NCBI GenBank assembly: GCA_963819685.1
Contig: CAWFXI010000007.1
Coordinates: forward strand, 1-64,000
Origin: CAIUGU01 sp963819685
GTDB lineage: Bacteria; Pseudomonadota; Gammaproteobacteria; Steroidobacterales; Steroidobacteraceae
DNA: 64,000 nt
Reading direction: 5' to 3'
The position numbers and the translations under genes were made by a program. The notes beneath the pieces were generated by a model. That model was given only the letters and a program-made list of their open reading frames with translations, was not told where the DNA came from and searched no databases. This document shows, one piece after another, positions 25,852 through 33,907 of this stretch (position 1 is the first letter of the stretch; each line of letters starts with the position of its first letter).

Positions 25852-26838
25852 CTAGTAGATGACGCGGTGGCAGAGAACGTCTCCCGCACCCTGTGCAAGG
25901 CGGGGCATGACGACAGGGAGTTCGGCAAAGGCACTCTCGCTGTTGATCAGCAGGTCCAGCAGCGGGTCAGACAGCAATTCAAGCGTCAACGCGAGCCGCC
26001 TCTGATAGTTCCAGCGCGCCCGGTGTGAGGCAGGGATGCTTCCCACCTGCGATGCTTTGAGTGTGAGACGCAATGCGTGAAAACCTTCGCCGAGCGGCAA
26101 CGGCACCTCTCGTGTCCCGTACCAGCTCATCTCGACGATCGTTGCTTCGAACGCGGCGAGCTTGAGTGCCAGAAGCAGGCCCTCCGGAGAGCCGCTCGCG
26201 TGAATGACCTTGTCGGCACGTTGCGGCCATCGCTCGAGCGCAAGCGCAGGCGATGCGAAAGCCACGCCCAGCGATCTCGCCAGCGGCTCACGAGCGGGAT
26301 TGATGTCAACAAGCAGGACTTCGCATCCCGTGATCCGGCCCGCCAGCCACGCAACCAGAGAACCGACTGTACCGGCACCAATCACGGCGATACGATCGCC
26401 AGGCGAAATGGCCGCGTCCCAGATGCCGTTGAGGGCCGTTTCGAGGTTGGCCGCGAGAATGGCACGGCCCGGAGGGACAGCCGCGGGCACGACATGAACA
26501 GCGCTGGCGGGGACGACATAGTGCGTCTGATGGGGAAACAGACAGAACACCGGCTTGCCGAGCAGTGCCGCAGGACCCTCTTCAACCATTCCGACATTCG
26601 CGTAACCGTACTTGACCGGCGCAGGAAAGGCGCCGCCCTGGAAGGGGGCCCGCATGCGGCTGTGTTCGCCAACGGGGACTTCTCCCCGAAAGACCAGGCC
26701 CTCGGTGCCGCGGCTCACTCCACTGAAAAGCGTACGGACAGCCACTTCGTCCTGACCGGGCGTGGCAATGAACTCACTGTGTATTTCGCCCTTGCCGGGG
26801 GCGGTGACCCAGAATGCGGCGGCCTCGCTACCAATCAT
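25852..26838 (-). CDS. Zinc-type alcohol dehydrogenase-like protein
   Basis: This 328-residue MDR-superfamily protein is the first gene of the minus-strand cluster. Its N-terminal catalytic-like domain contains FSGVSRGTEGLVFRGEVP and KYGYANVGMVEEG; the nucleotide-binding loop is VIGAGTVGSLVAWLAG with the acidic VDINPAREPLA following. Usual zinc-ligand Cys residues of ADH are not evident (FCLFPHQTHY has one Cys), so it may be a zinc-free reductase. The ATG at 26838 suits the family better than the long upstream extension. It is divergent from the CDP-alcohol transferase gene with only 58 nt between starts, so shared regulation is likely. Confidence 0.82.
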   Translation of the reverse strand: MIGSEAAAFWVTAPGKGEIHSEFIATPGQDEVAVRTLFSGVSRGTEGLVFRGEVPVGEHSRMRAPFQGGAFPAPVKYGYANVGMVEEGPAALLGKPVFCLFPHQTHYVVPASAVHVVPAAVPPGRAILAANLETALNGIWDAAISPGDRIAVIGAGTVGSLVAWLAGRITGCEVLLVDINPAREPLARSLGVAFASPALALERWPQRADKVIHASGSPEGLLLALKLAAFEATIVEMSWYGTREVPLPLGEGFHALRLTLKASQVGSIPASHRARWNYQRRLALTLELLSDPLLDLLINSESAFAELPVVMPRLAQGAGDVLCHRVIY

Positions 26839-26896
26839 GGATTTGCAGAATACAATGCGCAGGGAATGATCAAGGTGACCCGCCCAAGTGTACGCG

Positions 26897-27682
26897 ATGG
26901 CCTCTCCATTGACAGCTGAAGCAGTACGCCGCGCGCTGGTTGCCAGCGCGTTGCGCAATCTGGTCGTGATCACAGCGCTGTTGCTGGTGCTGACGACAGG
27001 ATTGTCGACAGGGCTGGGGTTGGGGATGGCGTTTGTCGCCAGGTCCATGCTGGTGCTCGTGGGCTGTTCATTGCTGTTCGTACCCTTGCTGATCCGCGAT
27101 CACCCTTTCGGGAAGTTTGGCCTGGCCAACCGCATTACGCTGGGCCGGGTAATGATCAACTCCACCATTGCCGGCTTTCTGGGCGAGACGGCGACCCCCG
27201 CCATTGCTTATGTCATCGTATCCCTTGGCCTCGTGTCTCTGGTTCTCGACGGGTTCGACGGGCACCTCGCCCGCCGATCGAGGATGGCCAGCCCGTTCGG
27301 CGCCCGCTTTGACATGGAAACGGATGCGCTGCTCGTCCTGCTGTTCAGCTTGCTGGCATTCAGCTTCGACAAGGCCGGGCTGTGGGTGATGCTCTCTGGA
27401 ATGCTGCGTTACCTGTTCGTTGCGGCGAGCTGGTTCCTGCCGTGGATGCGGGCCACCCTCCCCCAAAGCCGCCGACGGCAGACCGTCTGCGTCATCCAGA
27501 TCGCCGTGATGCTGGCGGTGCTCTTGCCGTTCGTAACCTCGCCGCTCAGCGACCTGCTGTCAGCCGTGACTCTGTGTATCCTTGCCTGCTCTTTCCTGGT
27601 CGATGTCGTCTGGCTCTGGAAACTTTCCTCGTCCCGTAGCGTTCAATCGGTTTCCGCAACTGCTGCGAAGGATGCACCATGA
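26897..27682 (+). CDS. CDP-alcohol phosphatidyltransferase
   Basis: This integral membrane enzyme of about 261 residues transfers a phosphatidyl or phospho-alcohol group from CDP-linked donors. The signature D-x2-D-G-x2-A-R-x8-G-x3-D-x3-D is seen as LDGFDGHLARRSRMASPFGA followed by RFDMETDA. Six hydrophobic segments surround it. An N-terminal extension with two additional hydrophobic helices precedes the NRITLGRVM start of the usual domain. Which phospholipid is made is unknown. Its end overlaps the YceI gene by 4 nt. It leads a three-gene plus-strand operon that faces away from the glycosyltransferase operon. Confidence 0.87.
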   Translation: MASPLTAEAVRRALVASALRNLVVITALLLVLTTGLSTGLGLGMAFVARSMLVLVGCSLLFVPLLIRDHPFGKFGLANRITLGRVMINSTIAGFLGETATPAIAYVIVSLGLVSLVLDGFDGHLARRSRMASPFGARFDMETDALLVLLFSLLAFSFDKAGLWVMLSGMLRYLFVAASWFLPWMRATLPQSRRRQTVCVIQIAVMLAVLLPFVTSPLSDLLSAVTLCILACSFLVDVVWLWKLSSSRSVQSVSATAAKDAP

Positions 27683-28254
27683 AACCCCTGCTGTTGTTCC
27701 TGATGATGCTGGGTTCGGGTGTGCTGGCAGCGGCGCCCGCGCACTATCAATTGGACCCCGAGCACGTGACCATCGCCTTTCTGGTCGAACACATTGGCTA
27801 TGCAAAAGTCCTCGGATCGTTCGGCAAGGCAACCGGCACCTACAGTTTCGACGAAGCCACCAATACACTCGCCGACGTGCGTATCGCCGTGGATACCGCC
27901 AGTGTCTTTACCGGGCATGAGCGTCGCGATCAGCACCTGCGCAGCGACGATTTCCTCGCGGCGGCGAAGTTCCCGCGCATGACTTTCTCGGCACAGAGTG
28001 CTCGTGCGATCGGCGAGCGACGCTTTGCAGTCGCAGGACAGCTTGAACTCAAGGGAATAGCCAGGCCGCTCACACTCGAAGCCGCTGTCAACAAAAGCGC
28101 GGTCTATCCCATGGGCGACAAGGCGCATGTGATGGGAGTGTCGGCGCGAGGCACTCTCAAGCGGAGCGACTTCGGCATGACGTATGGCGTCGACAACGGC
28201 TGGGTCGGCGATACGGTTGAACTGATCATCGAATTCGAAGCGCGACGCCAGTAA
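27679..28254 (+). CDS. YceI-family periplasmic lipocalin-like protein
   Basis: This 191-residue protein has a Sec signal peptide (MKPLLLFLMMLGSGVLAAAP). The mature part is the YceI beta-barrel: YQLDPEHVTIAFLVEHIGYA, FDEATNTLADVRIAVDTASV, HLRSDDFLAAAKFPRMTF and LTLEAAVNKS. YceI proteins bind polyisoprenoid or long amphiphilic chains. Placed beside a lipid-head-group transferase and a lipid-type sulfatase, a role in carrying a lipid intermediate across the periplasm is plausible but inferred. Overlap of 4 nt with the upstream gene gives coupling. Confidence 0.9.
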   Translation: MKPLLLFLMMLGSGVLAAAPAHYQLDPEHVTIAFLVEHIGYAKVLGSFGKATGTYSFDEATNTLADVRIAVDTASVFTGHERRDQHLRSDDFLAAAKFPRMTFSAQSARAIGERRFAVAGQLELKGIARPLTLEAAVNKSAVYPMGDKAHVMGVSARGTLKRSDFGMTYGVDNGWVGDTVELIIEFEARRQ

Positions 28255-28273
28255 TCTCACCCGGAAAATCCAT

Positions 28274-29908
28274 TTGAAATCCGCAACAGGCCCCATTGGC
28301 TGGGTCACCCCACTTGTCGCTCTGCTACTGGTCAACGGCGCATTGACGTTCGCCAGTGTCTGGCCGACGTTCTGGATACGACCGACGCTCGAACTTTCTG
28401 TCGAGGCGGCGGCCTTGCTGCTCGTGCTGGCCGTGTGGCAGCGCTTTCGCGGTGCTCCTTCACGCGGACTGCTGCTAGCCTGTACCGTGGTCTTCGTGCT
28501 GCTGGTCTTCGGTCACTACGGCGCAGTGATGTCGCATTCGCTGTATGGACGCGACATCAATGTCTATTGGGATGCACCGCATGTCGCCAACGTGACCGGC
28601 ATGTTCGTCAGTGTCACGCCAGTGTGGCTGCTGTTCCTGCTGCTCACTGCGACGATGCTGCTGGTTGGTGTGCTGTTCTGGCTGGGATACTGGGGCTTGC
28701 GGCAGATTGCTCATTCGATGACCACGACTGCGGGGTTGAGGAGTATCGGCTCCGTGGCAGCCATCGTCATGTGCCTGTTTGCCATGCAGCGCGCTGCGGG
28801 CTTTCCCGGGCAAATCACGTTTACGACGCCGATCACGGAAATCTATGCGGAACAGGCAGTCCTCGTGCGCGACTCGAAGTCGGGCCGTGGAGTGCTTGAC
28901 ACGCTGGGCCCGGCGCCAGACCTGTCATCGGACTTTGCGCGTCTCGGTGGCGCGGACGTGCTCGTCATGTTCCTCGAATCTTACGGCTCCGTCAGTTACG
29001 ACCGCCCCGACATCGCCGCCGCATTGGCCGAAAGTCGTGCTGGACTTGCCGCCGCCATTGCCGATACGAACCGTACCGTGGTTTCGGCATTCGCGGAATC
29101 ACCCACCTTTGCCGGTGGCTCGTGGCTCGCCCATCTGAGTTTCATGAGTGGCTACCAGGTGCGAGAACCCGGACAGTACGCGGCGCTGATGACACAGGAA
29201 CGCGAGTCGCTGGTTTCGACGCTGGCAAACAAGGGATACCGCACCATCGGGTTGATGCCAGGCATTCGCCTCGACTGGCCGGAAGGCAGGTTCTATCGCT
29301 TCGATGCGTTACTGGATGCGAATCTCCTGGCATATCGCGGCCCGGAATTCGGTTGGTGGCGCATCCCGGATCAGTACGCGCTCGCGAAGTTCGATGAGCT
29401 GGAGTTCGACAGGCAACCACGCTCGCCGCTGTTCCTGCTGTTCACGAGCATCAACACCCACTTGCCGTTCCTGCCGACACCCCCCTACCAGCCCGATTGG
29501 CAACGGCTGTTGTCCACCAGCCCTTTCGAGGACCGGGAAGTCGCGGACTCGCTGGCGCAACAGCCCGGCTGGTACGACATGGGTCACGACTATGCACAAA
29601 CGATGGCCTATGCGTTCCAGTCGATTGCAGGGTATTTGCGCAAGCACGCTGGCCACGACCTCGTGCTGATCGTATTGGGTGATCACCAGCCCGCGGCCAA
29701 CGTCAGCGGCGAAGATGCGTCGTGGGATGTTCCCGTGCACATCATTGCCGATCGTGCCGAACTGCTCACCCCACTACTGCATCACGGCTTTCATCAGGGT
29801 CTCGCTCCGTCACGACCTGCGGTGGGGGGGATGAATGAGCTGCTGCCGATGCTGACCGAAGCGTTTGGCAGCGAACCGGTCAAGGCGAAGCTGACAACGG
29901 CCGATTAA
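28274..29908 (+). CDS. LtaS-like membrane sulfatase / phosphoglycerol transferase
   Basis: This 544-residue protein has an N-terminal membrane domain with about five spans (up to residue 180) and a periplasmic alkaline-phosphatase-superfamily domain. Recognisable metal-site parts are VLVMFLESYGSVSYDRP and LVLIVLGDHQPAAN (Asp-His pair); SPTFAGGSWLAHLSFMSG is the likely nucleophile region. Enzymes of this build (LtaS, MdoB, EptA) transfer phosphoglycerol or phosphoethanolamine from phospholipids onto glycans or lipids. The start is TTG at 28274, preceded by GGAA. It follows YceI by 19 nt. Confidence 0.83.
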   Translation: MKSATGPIGWVTPLVALLLVNGALTFASVWPTFWIRPTLELSVEAAALLLVLAVWQRFRGAPSRGLLLACTVVFVLLVFGHYGAVMSHSLYGRDINVYWDAPHVANVTGMFVSVTPVWLLFLLLTATMLLVGVLFWLGYWGLRQIAHSMTTTAGLRSIGSVAAIVMCLFAMQRAAGFPGQITFTTPITEIYAEQAVLVRDSKSGRGVLDTLGPAPDLSSDFARLGGADVLVMFLESYGSVSYDRPDIAAALAESRAGLAAAIADTNRTVVSAFAESPTFAGGSWLAHLSFMSGYQVREPGQYAALMTQERESLVSTLANKGYRTIGLMPGIRLDWPEGRFYRFDALLDANLLAYRGPEFGWWRIPDQYALAKFDELEFDRQPRSPLFLLFTSINTHLPFLPTPPYQPDWQRLLSTSPFEDREVADSLAQQPGWYDMGHDYAQTMAYAFQSIAGYLRKHAGHDLVLIVLGDHQPAANVSGEDASWDVPVHIIADRAELLTPLLHHGFHQGLAPSRPAVGGMNELLPMLTEAFGSEPVKAKLTTAD

Positions 29909-29916
29909 GAAAAAAC

Positions 29917-30087
29917 GGTCGACTCTGTCGACAAGTAGCCCCTACGAGGCTAAAGGCCTCACGGCAGGTAGGTCGCGGACGCGACAGGAAGGCCTAGCGG
30001 CAGGCCAGAATGGATGCCTCAATTCGCCGCGTCGATGCAACTCTGATTCTGGCCTGCCGTTAGGCCTGCTTGTCGACAGAGTCGACC
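29917..30087. repeat. Composite inverted repeat (REP/MITE-like)
   Basis: The right arm 30046-30087 is the reverse complement of two left segments: 29917-29935 (GGTCGACTCTGTCGACAAG, exact) and 29989-30011 (AAGGCCTAGCGGCAGGCCAG..., two differences). The left arm is interrupted by 53 nt that contain a further related word (GGCCTCACGGCAGG). A loop of 34 nt separates the arms. It lies directly after the sulfatase stop and before the MetE-like gene, converging on both. It could act as a bidirectional terminator or be a mobile REP-like unit. No transposase is present. Confidence 0.8.
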
Positions 30088-30128
30088 CACTTGCCGGCAG
30101 GCCCCCTTGTCGACGAAGGCGACCGTCC

Positions 30129-31169
30129 CTACCGGCGTGTCGCCGACACGCCGTTGACTAGCGCCGTTCCCTGCGCCAGCGCCTGCATCTTGCCGACGGC
30201 CGCCGCACGGCTGCGGGGAACGAGACCGCAGTCGGTGCACGCGATCATGTGTTCAGACGGGACGAATCGGAGGGCGGCTTCGATCCGCCGGGCGACGACT
30301 TCGGGAGTCTCGACCTGTTCAGTGCCGACGTCGATGACACCGACCATGACTTCCTTATCCTTGAGGAGTGTCAGCACTTCCAGATTGATGCCCGACGCCG
30401 CGCACTCTACGGAAACCTGGTCGATCGAGCTTTTTGCCAGTAACGGCAACGTGTGGTGGTACTGGTTCCAGTCCGTGTTTGACTGCTTCCATGCAAGCAC
30501 ATCGGGTACGCCATAGCCGTAACAGATATGAACGGCGCGTTTGGCGCTCACGCCTTCGAAGGAACGCTCCAGTGCTTCCATGCCCCACTCGCTGACTTCG
30601 TCCAGATAGATATTGAAGCAGGGCTCGTCGACCTGGATGACGTCCGCGCCCGCTTCGCTGAGCGCCCGGATTTCCTTGTTCAACAGCTTCGCGTAGGCCA
30701 TCGCAAAGTCCGCGTCGGAGCGGCCACCGAATTCATCGATCACGCTGTCGGCCACGGTCATCGGGCCGGGAAGCGTCACTTTCACGGGTCGTTGGGTGCG
30801 CGACTTCAGGAACTTCAGCCCCGCTGTCAGCACCGGCCCTGACCAGTGCATGTCTCCGAGTACGCGCGGCGCCGGGGTCTGTTGCACGTATCGCTGGCCG
30901 CGACTCCTGCGCATTCCGGGATGGTCGAAATCGACCTGCATCAAGGCTTCGATGAAGCCCCAGATGTAGTGTCGCCGCCGCTGCTCACCGTCAGTGATCA
31001 CATCGAGCGCTGCACGTTCCTGTTCCCCGGCCCACAGCTTCACGGCATCGTCAGCGCCCTCCTCCTGCAACTCGGGGGGTAACCGCCATGAACCCCGCAA
31101 TTTCCCTGGATCCGCAAGCCAGGACGGTTTCGGGAGGCTGCCGACGATGCTCGCCCGGATGCGTGACAT
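30129..31169 (-). CDS. MetE-like cobalamin-independent methionine synthase (C-terminal domain type)
   Basis: This 346-residue TIM-barrel protein matches the C-terminal catalytic domain of MetE without the N-terminal half, as in archaeal-type and stand-alone MetE-like proteins. It begins SIVGSLPKPSWL and shows QVDEPCFNI, the zinc ligands His and Cys in HICYGYG, Cys in VECAASG and CTDCGL. Methyl transfer to homocysteine or another thiol is expected. The start lies immediately after the TetR stop codon (TAG ATG), so it is co-transcribed with and probably controlled by the regulator. The end overlaps a palindrome that may have altered the last residues. Confidence 0.88.
   Translation of the reverse strand: MSRIRASIVGSLPKPSWLADPGKLRGSWRLPPELQEEGADDAVKLWAGEQERAALDVITDGEQRRRHYIWGFIEALMQVDFDHPGMRRSRGQRYVQQTPAPRVLGDMHWSGPVLTAGLKFLKSRTQRPVKVTLPGPMTVADSVIDEFGGRSDADFAMAYAKLLNKEIRALSEAGADVIQVDEPCFNIYLDEVSEWGMEALERSFEGVSAKRAVHICYGYGVPDVLAWKQSNTDWNQYHHTLPLLAKSSIDQVSVECAASGINLEVLTLLKDKEVMVGVIDVGTEQVETPEVVARRIEAALRFVPSEHMIACTDCGLVPRSRAAAVGKMQALAQGTALVNGVSATRR
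30134..30152. repeat. Short palindrome overlapping the MetE-like 3' end
   Basis: GGCGTGTCGCCGACACGCC folds into a near-perfect hairpin with a central pair of mismatched bases. It lies inside the last codons of the MetE-like gene, and the upstream CGACGAAGGCGACC words resemble the larger repeat. It may be a second repeat unit that has supplied the gene's last residues, or a transcription stop signal. Confidence 0.5.
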
Positions 31170-31775
31170 CTACGACATCTCGTGGTCGTTCAGACGAGAG
31201 CCGACAACGGGGCCAACCATCTTCAGGAACAGCGCGATGACTTCATCCTCAGTGATCTTCCTGTTCGACTTCACACCCCAGGTCATCAACTCGAACAGGC
31301 CACCGCTAACATACTGAACTGCAGGTTCGAGCTGTGCTTTATCCGCCAGCAGCGGCGCCAGGTCTTTTGCCACCAGCGACTTCACCAGCTCGAGAAAGCG
31401 CCTCTGCACCACATAGTCCGTTCTCCGGTCGACCAGCAGCCGGTGCTGATGCGGGTGTGCAAAGGCATTGTGCAGCAGCGCACGCGCATAACCGAACGGC
31501 TCCCCCGCTGCAGCGTGCTGCTCGACACTTGCACGGAGTTCGTCGCGCATGGAATCGAGCGCACTGATCAGCAGTGTTTCCTTGCTGGCATGATGAACGT
31601 AGAAAGTGGATCGGGCGAGGCCAGCGCGCGTGCAGACGTCGCCGACGCGGATCTCGTCCCAGCCCCTCTCCTTCATCAGCTCGATGAATGCCTGCAGCAG
31701 CTGGTGACGCGTGCGTGTCACTCGCACGTCAGGCTTGCGCGCCGGATGGCTGCGTGTGCTTGTGGTGGCTCTCAT
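31170..31775 (-). CDS. TetR-family transcriptional regulator
   Basis: This 201-residue regulator has an N-terminal helix-turn-helix region typical of TetR: TRTRHQLLQAFIELMKERGW then VGDVCTRAGLARSTFYVHHA and SKETLL. The rest is a ligand-binding helical domain of unknown specificity. The ATG at 31775 (MRATTST) was chosen; a start 24 nt upstream is possible. It stands directly upstream of the MetE-like gene, with no space between stop and start codons, so it probably controls this pair and perhaps the divergent DUF6152 gene. Confidence 0.87.
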   Translation of the reverse strand: MRATTSTRSHPARKPDVRVTRTRHQLLQAFIELMKERGWDEIRVGDVCTRAGLARSTFYVHHASKETLLISALDSMRDELRASVEQHAAAGEPFGYARALLHNAFAHPHQHRLLVDRRTDYVVQRRFLELVKSLVAKDLAPLLADKAQLEPAVQYVSGGLFELMTWGVKSNRKITEDEVIALFLKMVGPVVGSRLNDHEMS

Positions 31776-31919
31776 GCTGAGATGCAGTTTATCGGACAAT
31801 CGGCCCCAATGTGTCCGGAAAAGGCCTGCGCACCGCGATCCGCACTTTCCGTGGCGAACCGCAGTGCGCAGAATTCGTCCGTGTTCCAGACAGGCGCTAT
31901 TGCGCCGCAGCCAGCAGGA

Positions 31920-32303
31920 TTGTCATGCAGCGTCGTCAGTTCTTTTCCGCTACTCCTTGCCTTCCTGGTCCCCGCAGCCGGCGCCATGGCGCACCATTCG
32001 TTCGGCACTTTCGATATGCAGAAAGAGGCCACGATCGAGGGAACGGTGAAGGACTTTCAGTGGGCCAATCCACACGTGTGGATTCAGCTCAATGTCGTCA
32101 ATGCACGAGGCAAGATCGAAGAATGGGGCTTTGAAACCGCCAGCCCGAACGTCATCGGTCGCCGCGGCTGGAGCAAGAACACCCTGCAGCCGGGTGACAA
32201 GGTCACAATCCTCTACCACCCCATGCGCGATGGCAGCCATGGTGGCGCACTGATGTCCGTTACCTTGCCTTCGGGCAAGACCCTCACAGTCGTGTTTGCC
32301 TGA
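31920..32303 (+). CDS. DUF6152-family secreted protein
   Basis: This small exported protein's mature part AHHSFGTFDMQKEATIEGTV, WANPHVWIQLNV and WSKNTLQPGDKVTILYHPMR match DUF6152, a copper/HHSF-type family of unknown role. A signal sequence ending VPAAGAMA precedes HHSF. The start is unsure: TTG at 31920 keeps one frame, but ATG at 31925 (MQRRQFFSAT) looks like a better signal start and would need a one-base shift near 31950. This could be another indel. It is divergent from the TetR gene and 11 nt upstream of a secreted protein gene. Confidence 0.75.
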   Translation: MSCSVVSSFPLLLAFLVPAAGAMAHHSFGTFDMQKEATIEGTVKDFQWANPHVWIQLNVVNARGKIEEWGFETASPNVIGRRGWSKNTLQPGDKVTILYHPMRDGSHGGALMSVTLPSGKTLTVVFA

Positions 32304-32314
32304 CGAGTACGTTG

Positions 32315-33179
32315 ATGAGCACATCTGCCGGTCTCGTGAAATCCCCAGGGAGGGTTCCGTCCGATCTGCGGCGACATTCCATCGTCACTGCGCTACTGCT
32401 GCTTGCAGCGGTGCCGGGAAGCCTGGCGAGCCTGACTGCCTGCTCAAAGGATGAGTCCGGTGCGACAGCATCGCAGTCGGCTGCCCCGGCCCGGCTGCCG
32501 GACTGGCGGGGGGTGTGGTCGGCATATCCGAATGTCTTCGACGGTGCCTACGATCCTTTCAAGGCCAGCGACGGGCCGCCTGCGCCCGGGTTGCTGCCAC
32601 CGTACAAACCGGAGTACATGGCCCAGTTCCAACAGCATTTCCAGGCGTTCCTGTCCCGCAAACCGCTCAAAGGGCTGAATAACGGCATGTTCTGCACGCC
32701 GTCGGGTGTCGTCGGATTCATGGGTGGCGTCTATCCGATGCAGTTCGTCATCGGACCTGATCTGGTCGCCGTGCTGTCGGAATACGACAACAAGTACCGG
32801 CTGATCTTCACCGACGGTCGCCCGCATCGCGCCGATGCCGACCCCACTTACCGCGGCGATGCCATAGGCCATTGGGAGGGTGAAACGCTCGTGGTCGAGA
32901 CGACGAACATGCGCACTGATACCGCGCTGGACGGACTTGGGAGAAATCCACAGCGACCAGGCACGCGTCGTGGAACGCATTCGCCGCGTGGATGCCAGCT
33001 TCATGGAGATCGAGACTGCCGTTCATGATCCAGTCATGCTTACGGAGCCCTGGACTTTCACGCGTCGCTACGAACTCAAGCCGGACTGGTATCTGCAGGA
33101 CTACAACTGCAGGGAAAATGACCGTCACGCGGTCGACGAGCAGGGTAACGAAGACATCAGGCTGCAGCCGCAGGAGTAG
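32315..33179 (+). pseudogene. Secreted lipoprotein-like protein, frameshifted
   Basis: The first frame starts at 32315 with a hydrophobic leader (IVTALLLLAAVPGSLASLTA) and Cys, as in lipoproteins. It contains the family motif GDAIGHWEGETLVVETTNMR. The frame is lost near 32935; deleting one G in GACGGACTT restores DLGEIHSDQARVVERIRRVD through to DWYLQDYNCRENDR and the stop at 33177-33179. The family (GHxIGxWEGDTLVVET) is shared by the gene at 33904-34728, so the two are paralogues. Function is unknown. Without the 1-base defect the protein would have about 288 residues. Confidence 0.75.
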
Positions 33180-33203
33180 CGGCGGCGGATCGGCAGTCGC
33201 AGT

Positions 33204-33656
33204 TCATCCGCGCGCCTTGATACTTGAGGGAAGGACTGTGAAGTCGCTGGTTCTCTCGAGCATGTTCATGGCCGCCAGCAGATTGGGCGGCGGCGCAATG
33301 AGCTTGCGCTCGGCCAGGTCGAGCCAGCCCCCGGCGCTGGTGACTCGGGCACTGAGCTTCCCATCGGGCCGGAATATCTCGTGCCGCAGCAGGAAGCGGC
33401 TGCCGTCCGACGCGTGGCCCGCAAGCGCATAGGTCACTGTTATGACCTGCTGCAGCTGGACCTCCTTGAAGTATTCGACCTCGTCCTTCATCACGACAGG
33501 GCCAATCCTCAACCGGCGGAATTCCTCCACCGGAAAGCCATTCTCGATCAGGAACATCTGCCTGACGTCGGCGGCCTTGTCGAGGTAGGCGGTGTTCTTC
33601 ATATGGGAGTTGAAGTCCATATCCGCCCACCCGGCATATAGCGTCTTCGAATACAT
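33204..33656 (-). CDS. Acyl-CoA thioesterase (hot-dog fold)
   Basis: This 150-residue 4-hydroxybenzoyl-CoA-thioesterase-like protein has YAGWADMDFNSHMKNTAYLD, with the catalytic Asp of the family, then IGPVVMKDEVEYFKEVQ and SARVTSAGGWLDLAERK. It is probably cytosolic and releases acyl or aroyl groups from CoA. It stands alone on the minus strand inside a plus-strand set of secreted proteins, so its pathway is unclear. Confidence 0.85.
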   Translation of the reverse strand: MYSKTLYAGWADMDFNSHMKNTAYLDKAADVRQMFLIENGFPVEEFRRLRIGPVVMKDEVEYFKEVQLQQVITVTYALAGHASDGSRFLLRHEIFRPDGKLSARVTSAGGWLDLAERKLIAPPPNLLAAMNMLERTSDFTVLPSSIKARG

Positions 33657-33781
33657 GCGCGTTCTCCCCGTGGCTCACCGAAGCGTGACTCGCGGCGATG
33701 TCTGGTCTGTGAAACTGCTTGACCCTGTTTGCTTTAAGCAATAAGTTCTAGCAACATTTTGTCCTGAAATCTGGCCGAAGT

Positions 33782-33907
33782 ATGGGGGAGACCACTCGGC
33801 AAGCGTTATCCGCTGCCGTGGCTGCGATCGTGCTGGCCGCACTGTCGAGCTGCAAAGGTCCGTCAATGTCGATAATGGCCAACCATATCGGAGTGCTGCA
33901 ACAATGA
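33782..33907 (+). CDS. Small lipoprotein-like peptide (41 residues)
   Basis: This short frame MGETTRQALSAAVAAIVLAA continues LSSCKGPSMS and ends with a TGA that overlaps the ATG of the next gene (ATGA). The hydrophobic stretch followed by LSSC is a lipobox, so a lipid-anchored peptide of about 20 mature residues is possible. The start is preceded by only a weak AAGT. The overlap with the downstream secreted protein argues for real translation or a leader role. Confidence 0.55.
   Translation: MGETTRQALSAAVAAIVLAALSSCKGPSMSIMANHIGVLQQ

Noticed and set aside
29917..30152. Repeat cluster considered as a CRISPR array
   Set aside because: The units are inverted, not direct, of unequal spacing and no cas gene is near.
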